Below are positions 25,127-33,889 of a stretch of DNA of 64,000 bases, one piece after another. The position numbers and the translations under genes are program-made. Every line of letters begins with the position of its first letter. Within the stretch, counting starts at the first letter, position 1. A model generated the notes under the pieces. The model worked only from the letters and a program-made list of their open reading frames with translations, was not told where the DNA came from and made no database searches. The stretch covers positions 43,748 to 107,747 of the forward strand of contig NZ_FMCW01000021.1 in the NCBI RefSeq assembly GCF_900091595.1, in the 5' to 3' direction. The DNA is from Micromonospora haikouensis (lineage in GTDB: Bacteria; Actinomycetota; Actinomycetes; Mycobacteriales; Micromonosporaceae).

Positions 25127-25636
25127 GTGGAGGTAGGCCGAGCGATGCTCCTTGCCCTGGCGTTCGTCGCTGTCGCGAGTCTTCCGGTCGCCTTTGCGCT
25201 GGTGTTCTGCGCCGACGAGATCATCGACCGGGTCGCCTGCGGCTATGCCGAGTGGCGCGAACGACGCCAGGAACGCCGCACCATCGCCCAGCTGGACCGG
25301 GCCGTCGACGCCGAGGGGCTGACCCGAGGCATCGACCTCACCGAGTTCGACCGGGAGGACCGACGGTCCCTCCAGCAGATCGCCGCCGACCTGCACCGGT
25401 TCGCCGGGCACCGGGTCAACCCGGGCGGCCGGGCGGTGATCTGGCACGCCGCCGTCGTCGACGCGTACGACGAGCACCTGAGGGCCGCCTGCCGCTGCCT
25501 GGGGCTCCCCGAGCACCTGGGCGAGCTGGAGGGCGTCGACCGGCAGATCGAGCGGGTCCGGGTCGAGGGGATGCTGCACGCGGCCGGTCTCACCCTGCCC
25601 GCCGCCCGGCCCCGACACCGCCAGCGGCACCGCTGA
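25127..25636 (+). CDS. Hypothetical membrane-anchored protein
   Basis: A 169-residue protein with one N-terminal hydrophobic helix (MLLALAFVAVASLPVAFALV) and a charged, helical cytoplasmic-like domain rich in Arg, Asp and Glu (EWRERRQERRTIAQLDRAVD). No family recognised. GTG at 25127 follows a TAGCGT box by 6 nt and may be leaderless; an ATG at 25145 with GGAGG 11 nt upstream is an equal candidate. It precedes the RNA phosphodiesterase gene by about 50 bp on the same strand. Confidence 0.7.
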   Translation: MEVGRAMLLALAFVAVASLPVAFALVFCADEIIDRVACGYAEWRERRQERRTIAQLDRAVDAEGLTRGIDLTEFDREDRRSLQQIAADLHRFAGHRVNPGGRAVIWHAAVVDAYDEHLRAACRCLGLPEHLGELEGVDRQIERVRVEGMLHAAGLTLPAARPRHRQRHR

Positions 25637-25683
25637 CCCCCGCCGAGCCCCCGGTGACCGGCACCGTCGTGCCCGCCGCCGGG

Positions 25684-26328
25684 ATGCGGCTCTTCGTCGC
25701 GGTCTTCCCGTCACCCGAGGCCGTCGCCGACCTGAGCGCCGAGGTGGCCCGGCTCCGGGTCGGCCGTGCGGCGGCGGCCGGCACCAACGTCAGGCTCGCC
25801 GACCCGGCGCGGGCGCACCTCACCGTCGCCTTCCTCGGCCAGGTCGACGCGGGCCGCCTCGTCGACGTCGAGCACGCCCTCGACATCGCCGCCGAGGCGT
25901 TCCGCACCCGCGATCTGCCGGCGGCCGAACGACCGGCGGGCGGCGGGACCGGGCCGGCCGTGCTGCGGCTCGGCGGCGGGACCAGGCCGGCCGTGCTGCG
26001 GCTCGGCGGCGGGGGCAGCTTCGGCCGGGGCCGGTTCACGGTCCTCTGGGTGGACGTGCGCGGCGACGTCGAGGCGTTGCGCGTCCTGGCCCGGTTGGTC
26101 CGGTCGGGGCTGCGCCGGGGCCGGCTGCCGTACGACGAGAAGCCGTTCACCCCGCACCTCACCATCGCCCGCCCCGGCGACCGGATCGACCGCGCCGACG
26201 TGGCCGCCGACCGGGAGGCCCTGCACGACTACCTGGGTCCGCCGTGGCCGGCCGCCGAGCTGGTGCTGGTCCGCAGCCACCAGGGCCCGCAGCCGACGTA
26301 CGACCGGGTGGCCGCCTGGCCGATCTGA
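25684..26328 (+). CDS. thpR: RNA 2',3'-cyclic phosphodiesterase (ThpR/LigT family)
   Basis: A 214-residue 2H phosphoesterase with both catalytic HxT motifs: H45-L-T47 (AHLTVAFLG) and H158-L-T160 (PHLTIARPG). The family hydrolyses 2',3'-cyclic phosphate RNA ends. ATG at 25684 starts MRLFVAVFPS, the normal family N terminus; a GTG at 25654 is possible. Between the two motifs there is a Gly-rich insert in which an 11-residue unit (PAVLRLGGG-containing) is present twice because of a 33-bp tandem duplication. This lies in a surface loop and probably does not harm catalysis. Confidence 0.88.
   Translation: MRLFVAVFPSPEAVADLSAEVARLRVGRAAAAGTNVRLADPARAHLTVAFLGQVDAGRLVDVEHALDIAAEAFRTRDLPAAERPAGGGTGPAVLRLGGGTRPAVLRLGGGGSFGRGRFTVLWVDVRGDVEALRVLARLVRSGLRRGRLPYDEKPFTPHLTIARPGDRIDRADVAADREALHDYLGPPWPAAELVLVRSHQGPQPTYDRVAAWPI
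25941..26006 (+). repeat. 33-bp tandem duplication within the ThpR gene
   Basis: 25941-25973 and 25974-26006 differ at one base. The duplication is in frame and a partial third copy follows. Confidence 0.92.
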
Positions 26329-26417
26329 CCGGGACCGGCGGCTGGGTCGGGCCCTGGCCGGGTCGGGCCCCGGTCGGGTCGGGCCGGTGGGGCCGGGCCG
26401 GGCCGGTGGGGCCCGCC

Positions 26418-26471
26418 ATGTCGGCGACATGGCGGCTTCCCGCCTTGGGGATACCGCCATGTCGCCGACAT
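26418..26471. repeat. 54-bp palindrome, copy 3
   Basis: Arms 26418-26440 and 26449-26471 (23 bp, two mismatches) around an 8-nt loop, between convergent genes. Central arm bases differ from copies 1 and 2 on both sides in a matched way, so the stem is preserved. Confidence 0.88.
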
Positions 26472-26559
26472 GGTGCCGCGCCGCCCGGCGGGGCGCCCAG
26501 CGTCGGCGCGTGCCGAGCGCGTCCGGCGACCGGGCGGCGCGTGCCCGGCGACCGCGCGC

Positions 26560-27546
26560 CTACCAGGCCCACGCCTCCGGGCCCGGGCCGCCCTTGCCCA
26601 CCGGCGGGAACAGCTCGTCGAGCCGGGCCAGCGCCGCCTCGTCGATGCGGACGTCCAGCGCGCCCAGCGACCGGTCGAGCTGGTCGATGGTGCGCGGGCC
26701 GATGATCGGGGCCGTCACCCCGGGCCGGGAGAGCAGCCAGCCGAGCGCCACGTCCGCCGGGTCGTGGCCGAGGTCGGCGCAGAACTTCTCGTACGCCTCG
26801 ATGGTCGGCCGGTGCTCGGCCAGGCCCTCGGCGGCGCGGCCTGCGGCGCTGCGGGCGGCCCCGCCCTCGGCCATCTTGCGCAGCGCCCCCGACAGCAGCC
26901 CGCCGTGCAGCGGTGACCAGGGGATGATGCCGAGGCCGTAGTGCTGGGCGGCCGGGACCACCTCCAGCTCGACGGCCCGGGTCAGCAGGTTGTAGATGGA
27001 CTGTTCGGAGACGAGGCCGAGGAAGTTGCGCCGCTGCGCCGCCGCCTGTGCCTGCCCGATGTGCCAACCGGCGAAGTTGGACGATCCGACGTAGACGACC
27101 TTGCCCTGGGCGACCAGGGTCTCCATCGCCTGCCAGATCTCCTCCCACGGGGTGGCCCGGGAGACGTGGTGCATCTGGTAGAGGTCGATGACGTCGGTCT
27201 GGAGCCGGCGCAGCGAATCCTCGCAGGCCCGGATGATGTGCCGGGCGGAGAGCCCCTGCTCGTTGGGCCAGTCGCCCATCTTGCCGTAGACCTTGGTGGC
27301 CAGCACCACCTTCTCCCGCCGGCCGCCGCCCTGGGCGAACCAGCGGCCGATGATCTGCTCGGTGATGCCCTCGCCGGTCTGCCAGCCGTAGATGTTGGCG
27401 GTGTCGAAGAAGTTGATGCCGTGCTCAAGCGCCCGGTCCATGACGGCGTAGCTGTCCGGCTCGCTGGTCTGCGGACCGAAGTTCATCGTGCCGAGGCAGA
27501 GCCGGCTCACCGACAGACCGGTGCGTCCCAGATTCGTGTACTCCAT
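26560..27546 (-). CDS. Aldo/keto reductase
   Basis: A 328-residue NADPH-dependent TIM-barrel reductase. The catalytic tetrad is visible: D48 (FFDTAN), Y53 (IYG), K85 (LATKVYG) and H126 (YQMHH). The C terminus has the cofactor-binding GVTAPIIGPRTIDQLD segment. ATG at 27546 (MEYTNLGRTGL) was preferred over a GTG three codons earlier because it gives the usual start. It reduces an aldehyde or ketone of unknown identity. It stands alone, convergent with the ThpR gene. Confidence 0.92.
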   Translation of the reverse strand: MEYTNLGRTGLSVSRLCLGTMNFGPQTSEPDSYAVMDRALEHGINFFDTANIYGWQTGEGITEQIIGRWFAQGGGRREKVVLATKVYGKMGDWPNEQGLSARHIIRACEDSLRRLQTDVIDLYQMHHVSRATPWEEIWQAMETLVAQGKVVYVGSSNFAGWHIGQAQAAAQRRNFLGLVSEQSIYNLLTRAVELEVVPAAQHYGLGIIPWSPLHGGLLSGALRKMAEGGAARSAAGRAAEGLAEHRPTIEAYEKFCADLGHDPADVALGWLLSRPGVTAPIIGPRTIDQLDRSLGALDVRIDEAALARLDELFPPVGKGGPGPEAWAW

Positions 27547-27636
27547 ACGACCCACCCTGCCACGGCGGGATGCCGACTGCCTGCCGCCGCCGGGCGGTGC
27601 GCGGGGAACGCGTGCCGCCCGGCGCAGGCGGGTGGG

Positions 27637-28725
27637 TCAGGAGGACTCGCGGGCCGCCGGGCCGCTGCCGAACAGCACGTCGTCCCAGCTCGGCAGGCGC
27701 TTGCGCGGCTTGCCGGACGCGTCGGTGGACTCGCCGCCGGAGGCCGCCGCGGCAGCGCCCGTGCGGCGGGGCCGGAGCACCGCCAGCGACGGCACGGCCG
27801 GGACCTCCTTGGGCGCGTCCGAGTCGTCGTCGAACGCCGAGCCCTGGCCGCCGCCGAGCAGGGCCGCCGCCCCGCCGCCGACCGGCCGCTGCCGGGGCGC
27901 GTCCGACCCGGCCAGCGCCGCCGGCGTACGCGGCTCCAGGCCGCGACCGGACGTCGAACCGAGCGGCCGGTCCAGGGAGGCGAGCAGGGCGTCCCGCCCG
28001 GCGCGGATCGGGTCGCGCCCCGGGCGGCTGTGGTCGCCGGCCGCCGAGGGCAGCCCGTGCCCGCCCCGGCTCGGCTCGCCGCGCGAAGGGCCGGGCAGCG
28101 CGTGGCCGCCGCGCTCGGGTGCCGGCTCCTGGCCGAGGATCGGCGTGGGGCGCTCGGCGCAGAGGTATTGCGCCATGTCGTCGTGCGGGACGACGTGCTG
28201 CCGGGTCTTGTCCAGGTCCCAGACCGCCTGCGCGGTGGCCTTGCCCGACGGCCAGGTGGCGATGATCCGCCAGGTGCCGTCGTCGCGGCGGTAGGCGTCC
28301 CAGGAGATCTTCTCGGTGTCGATCCCGTGCTGGGCCAGCCGGCCGTTGACCACCTCGGCCAGGGGGGTCGGCTTCTCCGCGCCCTTGAGGCGGGTGCGCC
28401 GGGCGTGCTGGGCGAGCATCGCCCGCTCCTGGAGCACCGGGCCCGCGTAGCGCAGCACGCGGTCGACCGGGACGCCCGCGATGCGGGCCACGTCCTCGGC
28501 GGACTCGCCGGAACGGATCTTGGCCTGGATGTCGCGCGGGGACAGCGACGGCAAGGGGTGGTCGGTGGTGTTCGGCACCACGGCGAGCGGGGGCGCGCCC
28601 GGCTCGGCGTGCAGGGCGCCGGCGATCCGCTCGTCGATGGGCAGGGCGAGCAGCCGCCCGACCTCGTCGGCGAGCACCAGAGCCTGGCCGTCCTCGGAGA
28701 GGGCGACGAAGCGTACTGGGCGCAT
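27637..28725 (-). CDS. sepH: Septation protein SepH (DUF3071)
   Basis: A 362-residue protein. The N-terminal DUF3071 domain (residues 1-170) has a helix-turn-helix-like part (RDIQAKIRSGESAEDVARIAG) and a conserved Trp-rich segment (DGTWRIIATWPSGKATAQAVWDL, given in parts here). The C-terminal half is disordered, rich in Gly, Arg and Pro, and ends with LPSWDDVLFG. In Streptomyces and Mycobacterium, SepH binds FtsZ and stabilises division septa. ATG at 28725 gives MRPVRFVAL. The disordered tail varies among species. Confidence 0.9.
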   Translation of the reverse strand: MRPVRFVALSEDGQALVLADEVGRLLALPIDERIAGALHAEPGAPPLAVVPNTTDHPLPSLSPRDIQAKIRSGESAEDVARIAGVPVDRVLRYAGPVLQERAMLAQHARRTRLKGAEKPTPLAEVVNGRLAQHGIDTEKISWDAYRRDDGTWRIIATWPSGKATAQAVWDLDKTRQHVVPHDDMAQYLCAERPTPILGQEPAPERGGHALPGPSRGEPSRGGHGLPSAAGDHSRPGRDPIRAGRDALLASLDRPLGSTSGRGLEPRTPAALAGSDAPRQRPVGGGAAALLGGGQGSAFDDDSDAPKEVPAVPSLAVLRPRRTGAAAAASGGESTDASGKPRKRLPSWDDVLFGSGPAARESS

Positions 28726-28860
28726 GAGCGTTGCCTCCGTCCCGCTTCGCTGGCCGCACGCCACGGGTCGGCCACCCGGGCGTCCCGCACCACGGTACGC
28801 CCATCCGCAACCCGGTGGGGGATGCGACACCCGCATGTCGCGGATGAGCTGCGAAGATGA

Positions 28861-28904
28861 TCACACTGGGTGGCCGGCGGCGGTGCGGCGGCCACCCAGT
28901 GTGA
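28861..28904 (-). terminator. Terminator of serC
   Basis: Perfect 16-bp arms (28861-28876 and 28889-28904, TCACACTGGGTGGCCG) around a 12-nt loop, 7 nt after the serC stop on the minus strand. Confidence 0.82.
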
Positions 28905-28911
28905 CGATGCC

Positions 28912-30039
28912 TCAGAGCCGCTCGACCACGTAGTCGATCGAGGCGGTCAGCGCCTCCACGTCGGACGGCTCGACGGCCGGGTAGAGCGCGATGCGCAGCT
29001 GGTTGCGGCCCAGCTTCCGGTAGGGCTCGGTGTCGACGATGCCGTTGGCCCGCAGCGCCTTGGCGATCGCCGCCGCGTCCACCCCGTCGGCGAAGTCGAT
29101 GGTGGCGACCACGTTGGAGCGCAGCGCCGGGTCGGTGACGAACGGGGTCGCCACGGCGGAGCGCTCGGCCCAGCCGTACACGATGCCGGCGCTCTCGGCC
29201 GTGCGCTTGGCCGCCCAGGCCAGGCCGCCCTGCTCGTTCATCCAGTCGGTCTGCTCGGCGGCCAGGAAGATGGTGGCCAGCGCCGGGGTGTTGTAGGTCT
29301 GCTCCAGCCGCGAGTTGTCGATCGCGGTGACCAGGTCGAGGAACGCCGGGATGTAGCGGCCCGACGCCTTGATCTCGGCGGCCCGGTCCAGGGCGGCCGG
29401 CGACATCAGGGCCAGCCAGAGGCCGCCGTCGGAGGCGAAGCACTTCTGCGGGGCGAAGTAGTAGACGTCGGTCTCGGCGACGTCCACCGCCAGGCCGCCG
29501 GCCGCCGAGGTCGCGTCGACCAGCAGCAGCGAGCCCTCGTCGGCCCCGGCGACCCGGCTGATCGGCACCGCGACGCCGGTGGAGGTCTCGTTCTGCGGCA
29601 GCCCGTACGCGTCGACGCCGGCCTCGGCGACCAGCGCCGGGGCGCTGCCCGGCTCGGCCTTGCGCACGGTGGGCTCGCCGAGGAACGGGGCGTCCTTGAC
29701 CGACTTGACGAACTTCGCGCCGAACTCGCCGAAGCTGGCGAACTGCGCCCGGTCGCGGATCAGGCCGAACGTCGCGACCTCCCAGAAGGCGGTGGTGCCG
29801 CCGTTGCCGAGGATCACCTCGTAGCCCTCGGGGAGGGAGTAGAACTCGGCGATGCCGCGCCGCAGCCGGGCGACCTGGTCGCGGACGGTCTTCTGCCGGT
29901 GCGAGGTGCCCAGGAAGCCCGTCGCCGCGTCGGCGAGGGCGGAGACGGCCGCCGGACGGACCTTGGACGGCCCGCAGCCGAACCGCCCGTCGGCGGGCTT
30001 GATGTCGTCGGGAATCCGGATGGTCGGTGCGTCAGCCAC
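28912..30039 (-). CDS. serC: Phosphoserine aminotransferase SerC
   Basis: A 375-residue PLP-dependent aminotransferase of the actinobacterial SerC type (N-terminal RIPDDIKPADGRFGCGPSKV). The PLP lysine is about K199 (YFAPQKCFASDGG). It converts 3-phosphohydroxypyruvate to phosphoserine for serine synthesis. GTG at 30039 has AAGGA about 10 nt upstream. A strong terminator follows. The PLP supply gene pdxH is 1.8 kb away, but not in the same operon. Confidence 0.95.
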   Translation of the reverse strand: MADAPTIRIPDDIKPADGRFGCGPSKVRPAAVSALADAATGFLGTSHRQKTVRDQVARLRRGIAEFYSLPEGYEVILGNGGTTAFWEVATFGLIRDRAQFASFGEFGAKFVKSVKDAPFLGEPTVRKAEPGSAPALVAEAGVDAYGLPQNETSTGVAVPISRVAGADEGSLLLVDATSAAGGLAVDVAETDVYYFAPQKCFASDGGLWLALMSPAALDRAAEIKASGRYIPAFLDLVTAIDNSRLEQTYNTPALATIFLAAEQTDWMNEQGGLAWAAKRTAESAGIVYGWAERSAVATPFVTDPALRSNVVATIDFADGVDAAAIAKALRANGIVDTEPYRKLGRNQLRIALYPAVEPSDVEALTASIDYVVERL

Positions 30040-30303
30040 GGTTGTCGAGATCCTTCCGCGTGGGCGGGGCCCGGTCACAGGTGGTGGTCGGGCGCGGAGG
30101 ACGGACGCGTGCGCGGGACGCACGGGCGGCCGGATCCGAGCCCGGTGCGGCGGCACTGCCGAGCCCCCATCCTCGCACCCGGGGCGGCCCGGACACCCGA
30201 GGGTCCCGCCGCCGGAGCTGAGGCGTATGACACATCCGCCCGGTTACGTCGCCACCCCGCCCCCGGTTACGCGGGGCCGGACGGACCTTCTGGTACGCGG
30301 AGC

Positions 30304-30326
30304 GGCCCCGCCGAACCGGCGGGGCC
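30304..30326. terminator. GC hairpin in the serC/citrate synthase gap
   Basis: Perfect 10-bp arms with loop AAC. It may terminate citrate synthase readthrough; no gene precedes it on the plus strand. Confidence 0.45.
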
Positions 30327-30385
30327 CCTTCCGTCGTCGCGTCGACGGGTGGATCGGACGGGCGTCGCGCACCCAGGTGGTGGGT

Positions 30386-30440
30386 GTTAACAGGGGGCCC
30401 CTGCTATGCAGAAAGCGTTAACAGGGTGCCCTTCCTTGCA
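30386..30440. repeat. GTTAACAGGG dispersed repeat, copy A
   Basis: Two near-direct units, each starting GTTAACAGGG[G/T]GCCC, at 30386 and 30417. A related element is at 54939-54993. The same motif is, as I recall, dispersed in Micromonosporaceae genomes. Confidence 0.8.
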
Positions 30441-30444
30441 CTGA

Positions 30445-31551
30445 TCACACGCCGTGCGGGATGGCGTCCCAGCCCTCGACCTGCTGCGGCTTGCGGCTGC
30501 CCGGCCCGACGTAGCGGGCCGACGGGCGGACCAGCCGCTGGAGCTTCTTCTGCTCCAGGATGTGCGCGCTCCAGCCGCCCATCCGGGCGCAGGTGAACAT
30601 CGAGGTGAACATGTGCGCGGGCACCTCGGCGAAGTCGAGCACGACGGCCGACCAGAACTCGACGTTCGTGGCGAGCACCCGGTCGGGGCGGCGGGCCTGC
30701 AGCTCGGCCAGGGCCGCCTTCTCCAGCGCCTCGGCGATCTCGAAGCGCGGCGCGCCCAGCTCCTTGGCGGTGCGGCGCAGCACGCGGGCGCGCGGGTCCT
30801 CGGCCCGGTAGACCCGGTGGCCGAAGCCCATCAGCCGCTCGCCCCGGTCGAGGACGCCCTTGACGTACCCCTCGGCGTCGCCGCTGCGCTCGACGGCCTC
30901 CAGCATGCTGAGCACCCGCGACGGCGCGCCGCCGTGCAGGGGGCCGGAGAGCGCGCCGATGCCGGAGGAGATGCAGGCGGCGGCGTCGGCGCCGGTGGAG
31001 GCGACGATCCGGGCGGTGAAGGTGGAGGCGTTCAGGCCGTGCTCGGCGGCCGAGATGAAGTAGGCGTCGACGGCCTTCACGTGGCGGGGGTCGGGCTCGC
31101 CGCGCCAGCGCTTCATGAAGCGCTCGACGATCGTCTCCGCCTTGTCGATCTCCTTCTGCGGCACGGCCGGCAGGCCCAGGCCGCGCGCGGACTGGGCGAC
31201 GAAGGAGAGCGCGGTGACCGACACCCGGGCGAGGTCCTCGCGGGCCTGGGAGTCGGAGATGTCGAGGAGCTGGCTGAGCCCCCAGTACGGGGCGAGCATC
31301 GCGACGGCGGACTGCACGTCGACCCGGATGTCGCCGGAGTGCACGGGCACCGGGAACGGCTCCGCCGGCGGCAGGCCGGGGCCGAACCGGCCGTCGACCA
31401 GCAGCGCCCAGACGTTGCCGAAGGAGACCTGACCGATCAGATCCTCGATGTCCACGCCGCGGTAGCGCAGGGCACCGCCCTCGCGGTCGGGCTCGGCGAT
31501 CTCGGTCTCGAAGGCTACGACGCCCTCCAGGCCCGGTTTGAAGTCGGCCAT
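30445..31551 (-). CDS. Citrate synthase 2
   Basis: A 368-residue citrate synthase of the short actinobacterial type. It shows the conserved AEHGLNASTFTARIV, GALSGPLHGGA and GFGHRVYRAEDPR segments that hold the catalytic His and substrate-binding residues. It condenses acetyl-CoA and oxaloacetate (or a close analogue such as methylcitrate). ATG at 31551 starts MADFKPGLEGVVAF. It is divergent from pdxH across a 249-bp gap containing both promoters. Whether it is the main TCA enzyme cannot be told from this window. Confidence 0.93.
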   Translation of the reverse strand: MADFKPGLEGVVAFETEIAEPDREGGALRYRGVDIEDLIGQVSFGNVWALLVDGRFGPGLPPAEPFPVPVHSGDIRVDVQSAVAMLAPYWGLSQLLDISDSQAREDLARVSVTALSFVAQSARGLGLPAVPQKEIDKAETIVERFMKRWRGEPDPRHVKAVDAYFISAAEHGLNASTFTARIVASTGADAAACISSGIGALSGPLHGGAPSRVLSMLEAVERSGDAEGYVKGVLDRGERLMGFGHRVYRAEDPRARVLRRTAKELGAPRFEIAEALEKAALAELQARRPDRVLATNVEFWSAVVLDFAEVPAHMFTSMFTCARMGGWSAHILEQKKLQRLVRPSARYVGPGSRKPQQVEGWDAIPHGV

Positions 31552-31800
31552 TCTTACTCCTGGATCTGCTCGATGCGCCCGCCTGGGCTCATCCGGCCCG
31601 GCCGGCCGAGCGCCTTAGGCGACCCTCAGGGACGTGTTCGTGACATCTTGCCTGGTGGGTAACCGGCTGCGCGACCCGCGACGACTGTGCTGCACGCGAC
31701 ATCCCCGCCGGTGGACAAAGGTGCGGGGTCGATGAGACTGGGCGGTAGGGGCTGGCCAGCGTCGCCGAGGGTGACGGGGCCACCGAAGGGGAGGGTAGCT

Positions 31801-32481
31801 GTGACGGGTGACACACCCGGCCCGGCCGGCATGCGTAACGAGTACGCCGCCGACCTGGGCCTTTCCGAGGCTGATCTGGCCGCCGACTGGCACGCCCAGT
31901 TCGCCCGCTGGTTCGCCGACGCGGTGGCGTCCGGGCTGCCCGAGCCGAACGCGATGGTGCTCGGCACCGCCGACGCCGCCGGCCGCCCCAGCGGGCGCAC
32001 CGTCCTGCTCAAGGGGTACGACCCGCAGGGCTTCGTCCTGTTCACCAACCACGGCTCGCGCAAGGGCACCGAGGCGCTGGCCAACCCGTACGCCAGCCTG
32101 GTCTTTCCCTGGTTTCCCAGCCAGCGGCAGGTGGTGGTCGCCGGGCGGATCGAGCCCGTCGACCGGGCCGAGACCGAGGCGTACTTCGCCAGCCGGCCGC
32201 GCGGCTCGCAGCTCGGCGCGTGGGCCAGCGAGCAGTCGCGGGTGATCGGCGACCGGGCCGCGCTGGACGCCGGCTACCGGGTGGTGGCCGAGCGGTTCGC
32301 CGACGTGGACCCGGTGCCCGCGCCCCCGCACTGGGGCGGCCTGCGGGTGCGCCCCGAGACGGTGGAGTTCTGGCAGGGCCGGGCCAGCCGGCTGCACGAC
32401 CGGCTGCGGTTCCGCCGCACCGCGCCCGACCCGGGGCCGGCCGACGACGGCCGGTGGGTGGTGGAGCGGCTCGCCCCGTGA
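31801..32481 (+). CDS. pdxH: Pyridoxamine 5'-phosphate oxidase PdxH
   Basis: A 226-residue FMN enzyme that makes PLP. Motifs include MRNEY near the start, MVLGTADAAGRPSGRTVLLKG, FTNHGSRKG (FMN binding), SRPRGSQLGAWASEQS and the C-terminal EFWQGRASRLHDRLRF. GTG at 31801 has GGAGG about 7 nt upstream. The stop overlaps the start of the next gene, an MFS transporter, as GTGA, so the two are an operon. PLP is used by the nearby SerC. Confidence 0.94.
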   Translation: MTGDTPGPAGMRNEYAADLGLSEADLAADWHAQFARWFADAVASGLPEPNAMVLGTADAAGRPSGRTVLLKGYDPQGFVLFTNHGSRKGTEALANPYASLVFPWFPSQRQVVVAGRIEPVDRAETEAYFASRPRGSQLGAWASEQSRVIGDRAALDAGYRVVAERFADVDPVPAPPHWGGLRVRPETVEFWQGRASRLHDRLRFRRTAPDPGPADDGRWVVERLAP

Positions 32482-33785
32482 CCGCCGTCAAGGAGACCCG
32501 GCCGCGCGGGGCGCGCCGCTGGGCGATCGACCTGCGCCCGCTGCGGGTGCCCGTCTACCGCCGGATCTGGGTCGGCAACAGCGTCGCGATGCTCGGCTTC
32601 CAGTTCACGGCCGTGGCCGTGCCGGTGGAGATGTTCGCGCTGACCCGGGACTCGTTCTGGGTCGGGCTGCTCGGCGTGGCCGCGTTCCTGCCGCTGCTGG
32701 TCTTCGGGCTGTGGGGCGGCGCGGTCGCCGACGCCCGGGACCGGCGCGCGGTGCTGCTGGTCAGCCAGGCGGTGCTGTGGGCGTCGATGGTGGGGCTGCT
32801 GGCCCAGGCCGTGTTCCGGGTGGGCAGCCCGGTGCTGCTGCTGGTCCTGGTGGCGTTGCAGTCGGTCGGGTTCGCGGTCAGCGGGGCGGCCCGCACCGCG
32901 AGCATCCCCCGGCTCGTCCCGGCCGAGCTGGTCCCGGCCGCGAGCACCCTGAACTTCACCACCCACACCGCCGCGTCCGTGCTGGGGCCGCTGCTGGCCG
33001 GGCTGATCTTCGCGGCCTGGGAGGTCGGGGTCGCGCTGCCCATCGCGTACGGCGTGGACACGGTCTTCTTCACGGCGGCGGTCTGGGCGACGCTGCGGAT
33101 GCCGGCGCTGCCGCCGGAGCCCGACCCCGACGGCGACGGCTCGCCCCGCCGGGCCGGGCTGGCCAGCGTCGTCGACGGGCTGCGCTACCTGGCCACCACG
33201 CCGGTGCTGCTGCTCTCCTTCGCCATCGACCTCATCGCGATGGTGCTGGCGATGCCCCGGGCGCTGTTCCCCGAGATCGCCGAGGAACGCTTCGGCGGCG
33301 GCGCGGCCGTCGGCTGGCTGTTCAGCGCCATCGCCATCGGGTCGATGCTCGGTGGGCTCACGTCCGGCTGGATCGGCCGGCTCCACCGGCAGGGGGTGGC
33401 GCTGGTGTGCGCCGTCGTCGGCTGGGGGCTGGCCATCGCCGCCGCCGGGCTGGCCCGCCAGCTCTGGCTGGTGGTCGGGCTGCTCGCCGTGGCCGGCGCG
33501 GCCGACCTGGTCAGCGCCGTGCTGCGGCAGACGATGCTGCTGGTGCACGCGCCGGACCGGATGCGGGGCCGGCTCCAGGGCGTCAACACGGTGGTGGTGG
33601 CGGGCGGGCCCCGCCTCGGCGACCTGCGGGCGGGCACGATGGCCGCCGGTTTCGGCACCGGCGTCGCCTGGGTCGGTGGCGGCCTCGCCGCGGCGGTGCT
33701 CGCGCTGCTGCTGGCGGCCGTCTTCCCGGCCCTGGTGCGCTACCGGGCGGCCACGTCGGGGGCGCCGTCCGAGGCGCGCGGCTGA
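32478..33785 (+). CDS. MFS transporter (EntS-like)
   Basis: A 435-residue transporter with about 12 helices. The N-terminal RPLRVPVYRRIWVGNSVAMLG and the first loop (GGAVADARDRRAVLL) match the enterobactin-exporter-like MFS group. GTG at 32478 overlaps the pdxH stop (GTGA). Substrate unknown; the coupling to pdxH is common in actinobacteria. Two hairpins follow the stop. Confidence 0.88.
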   Translation: MTAVKETRPRGARRWAIDLRPLRVPVYRRIWVGNSVAMLGFQFTAVAVPVEMFALTRDSFWVGLLGVAAFLPLLVFGLWGGAVADARDRRAVLLVSQAVLWASMVGLLAQAVFRVGSPVLLLVLVALQSVGFAVSGAARTASIPRLVPAELVPAASTLNFTTHTAASVLGPLLAGLIFAAWEVGVALPIAYGVDTVFFTAAVWATLRMPALPPEPDPDGDGSPRRAGLASVVDGLRYLATTPVLLLSFAIDLIAMVLAMPRALFPEIAEERFGGGAAVGWLFSAIAIGSMLGGLTSGWIGRLHRQGVALVCAVVGWGLAIAAAGLARQLWLVVGLLAVAGAADLVSAVLRQTMLLVHAPDRMRGRLQGVNTVVVAGGPRLGDLRAGTMAAGFGTGVAWVGGGLAAAVLALLLAAVFPALVRYRAATSGAPSEARG

Positions 33786-33789
33786 CCGT

Positions 33790-33857
33790 CCGGCCGCCGG
33801 TGACGGGCAGGCACCGGCGGCCGGGCGGGGTGCGCGCGGTGACGGACCGCGCACCCC
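33790..33857 (+). terminator. Double-hairpin terminator of the pdxH-MFS operon
   Basis: Perfect 13-bp arms 33790-33802/33812-33824 with a 9-nt loop, then perfect 10-bp arms 33827-33836/33848-33857 (GGGGTGCGCG/CGCGCACCCC). Confidence 0.7.
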
Positions 33858-33889
33858 GTGCACAGAGGTGACCGACTAAGGTCACCGGC

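Larger units (their letters stand above)
30040..30444. other. 405-bp intergenic region
   Basis: No supported gene. It holds the serC promoter region, a perfect GGCCCCGCCG/CGGCGGGGCC hairpin with a 3-nt loop (30304-30326), and a dispersed repeat (30386-30440) just downstream of the citrate synthase gene. A short open frame at 30227-30421 is low-complexity and ends inside the repeat. Confidence 0.7.

Noticed and set aside
28870..30390. A 506-codon plus-strand frame antisense to serC
   Set aside because: SerC on the minus strand is unambiguous, including its PLP lysine.
30227..30421. A short open frame in the serC/citrate synthase gap
   Set aside because: Pro/Arg-rich, no ribosome-binding site, and it ends inside a dispersed repeat.
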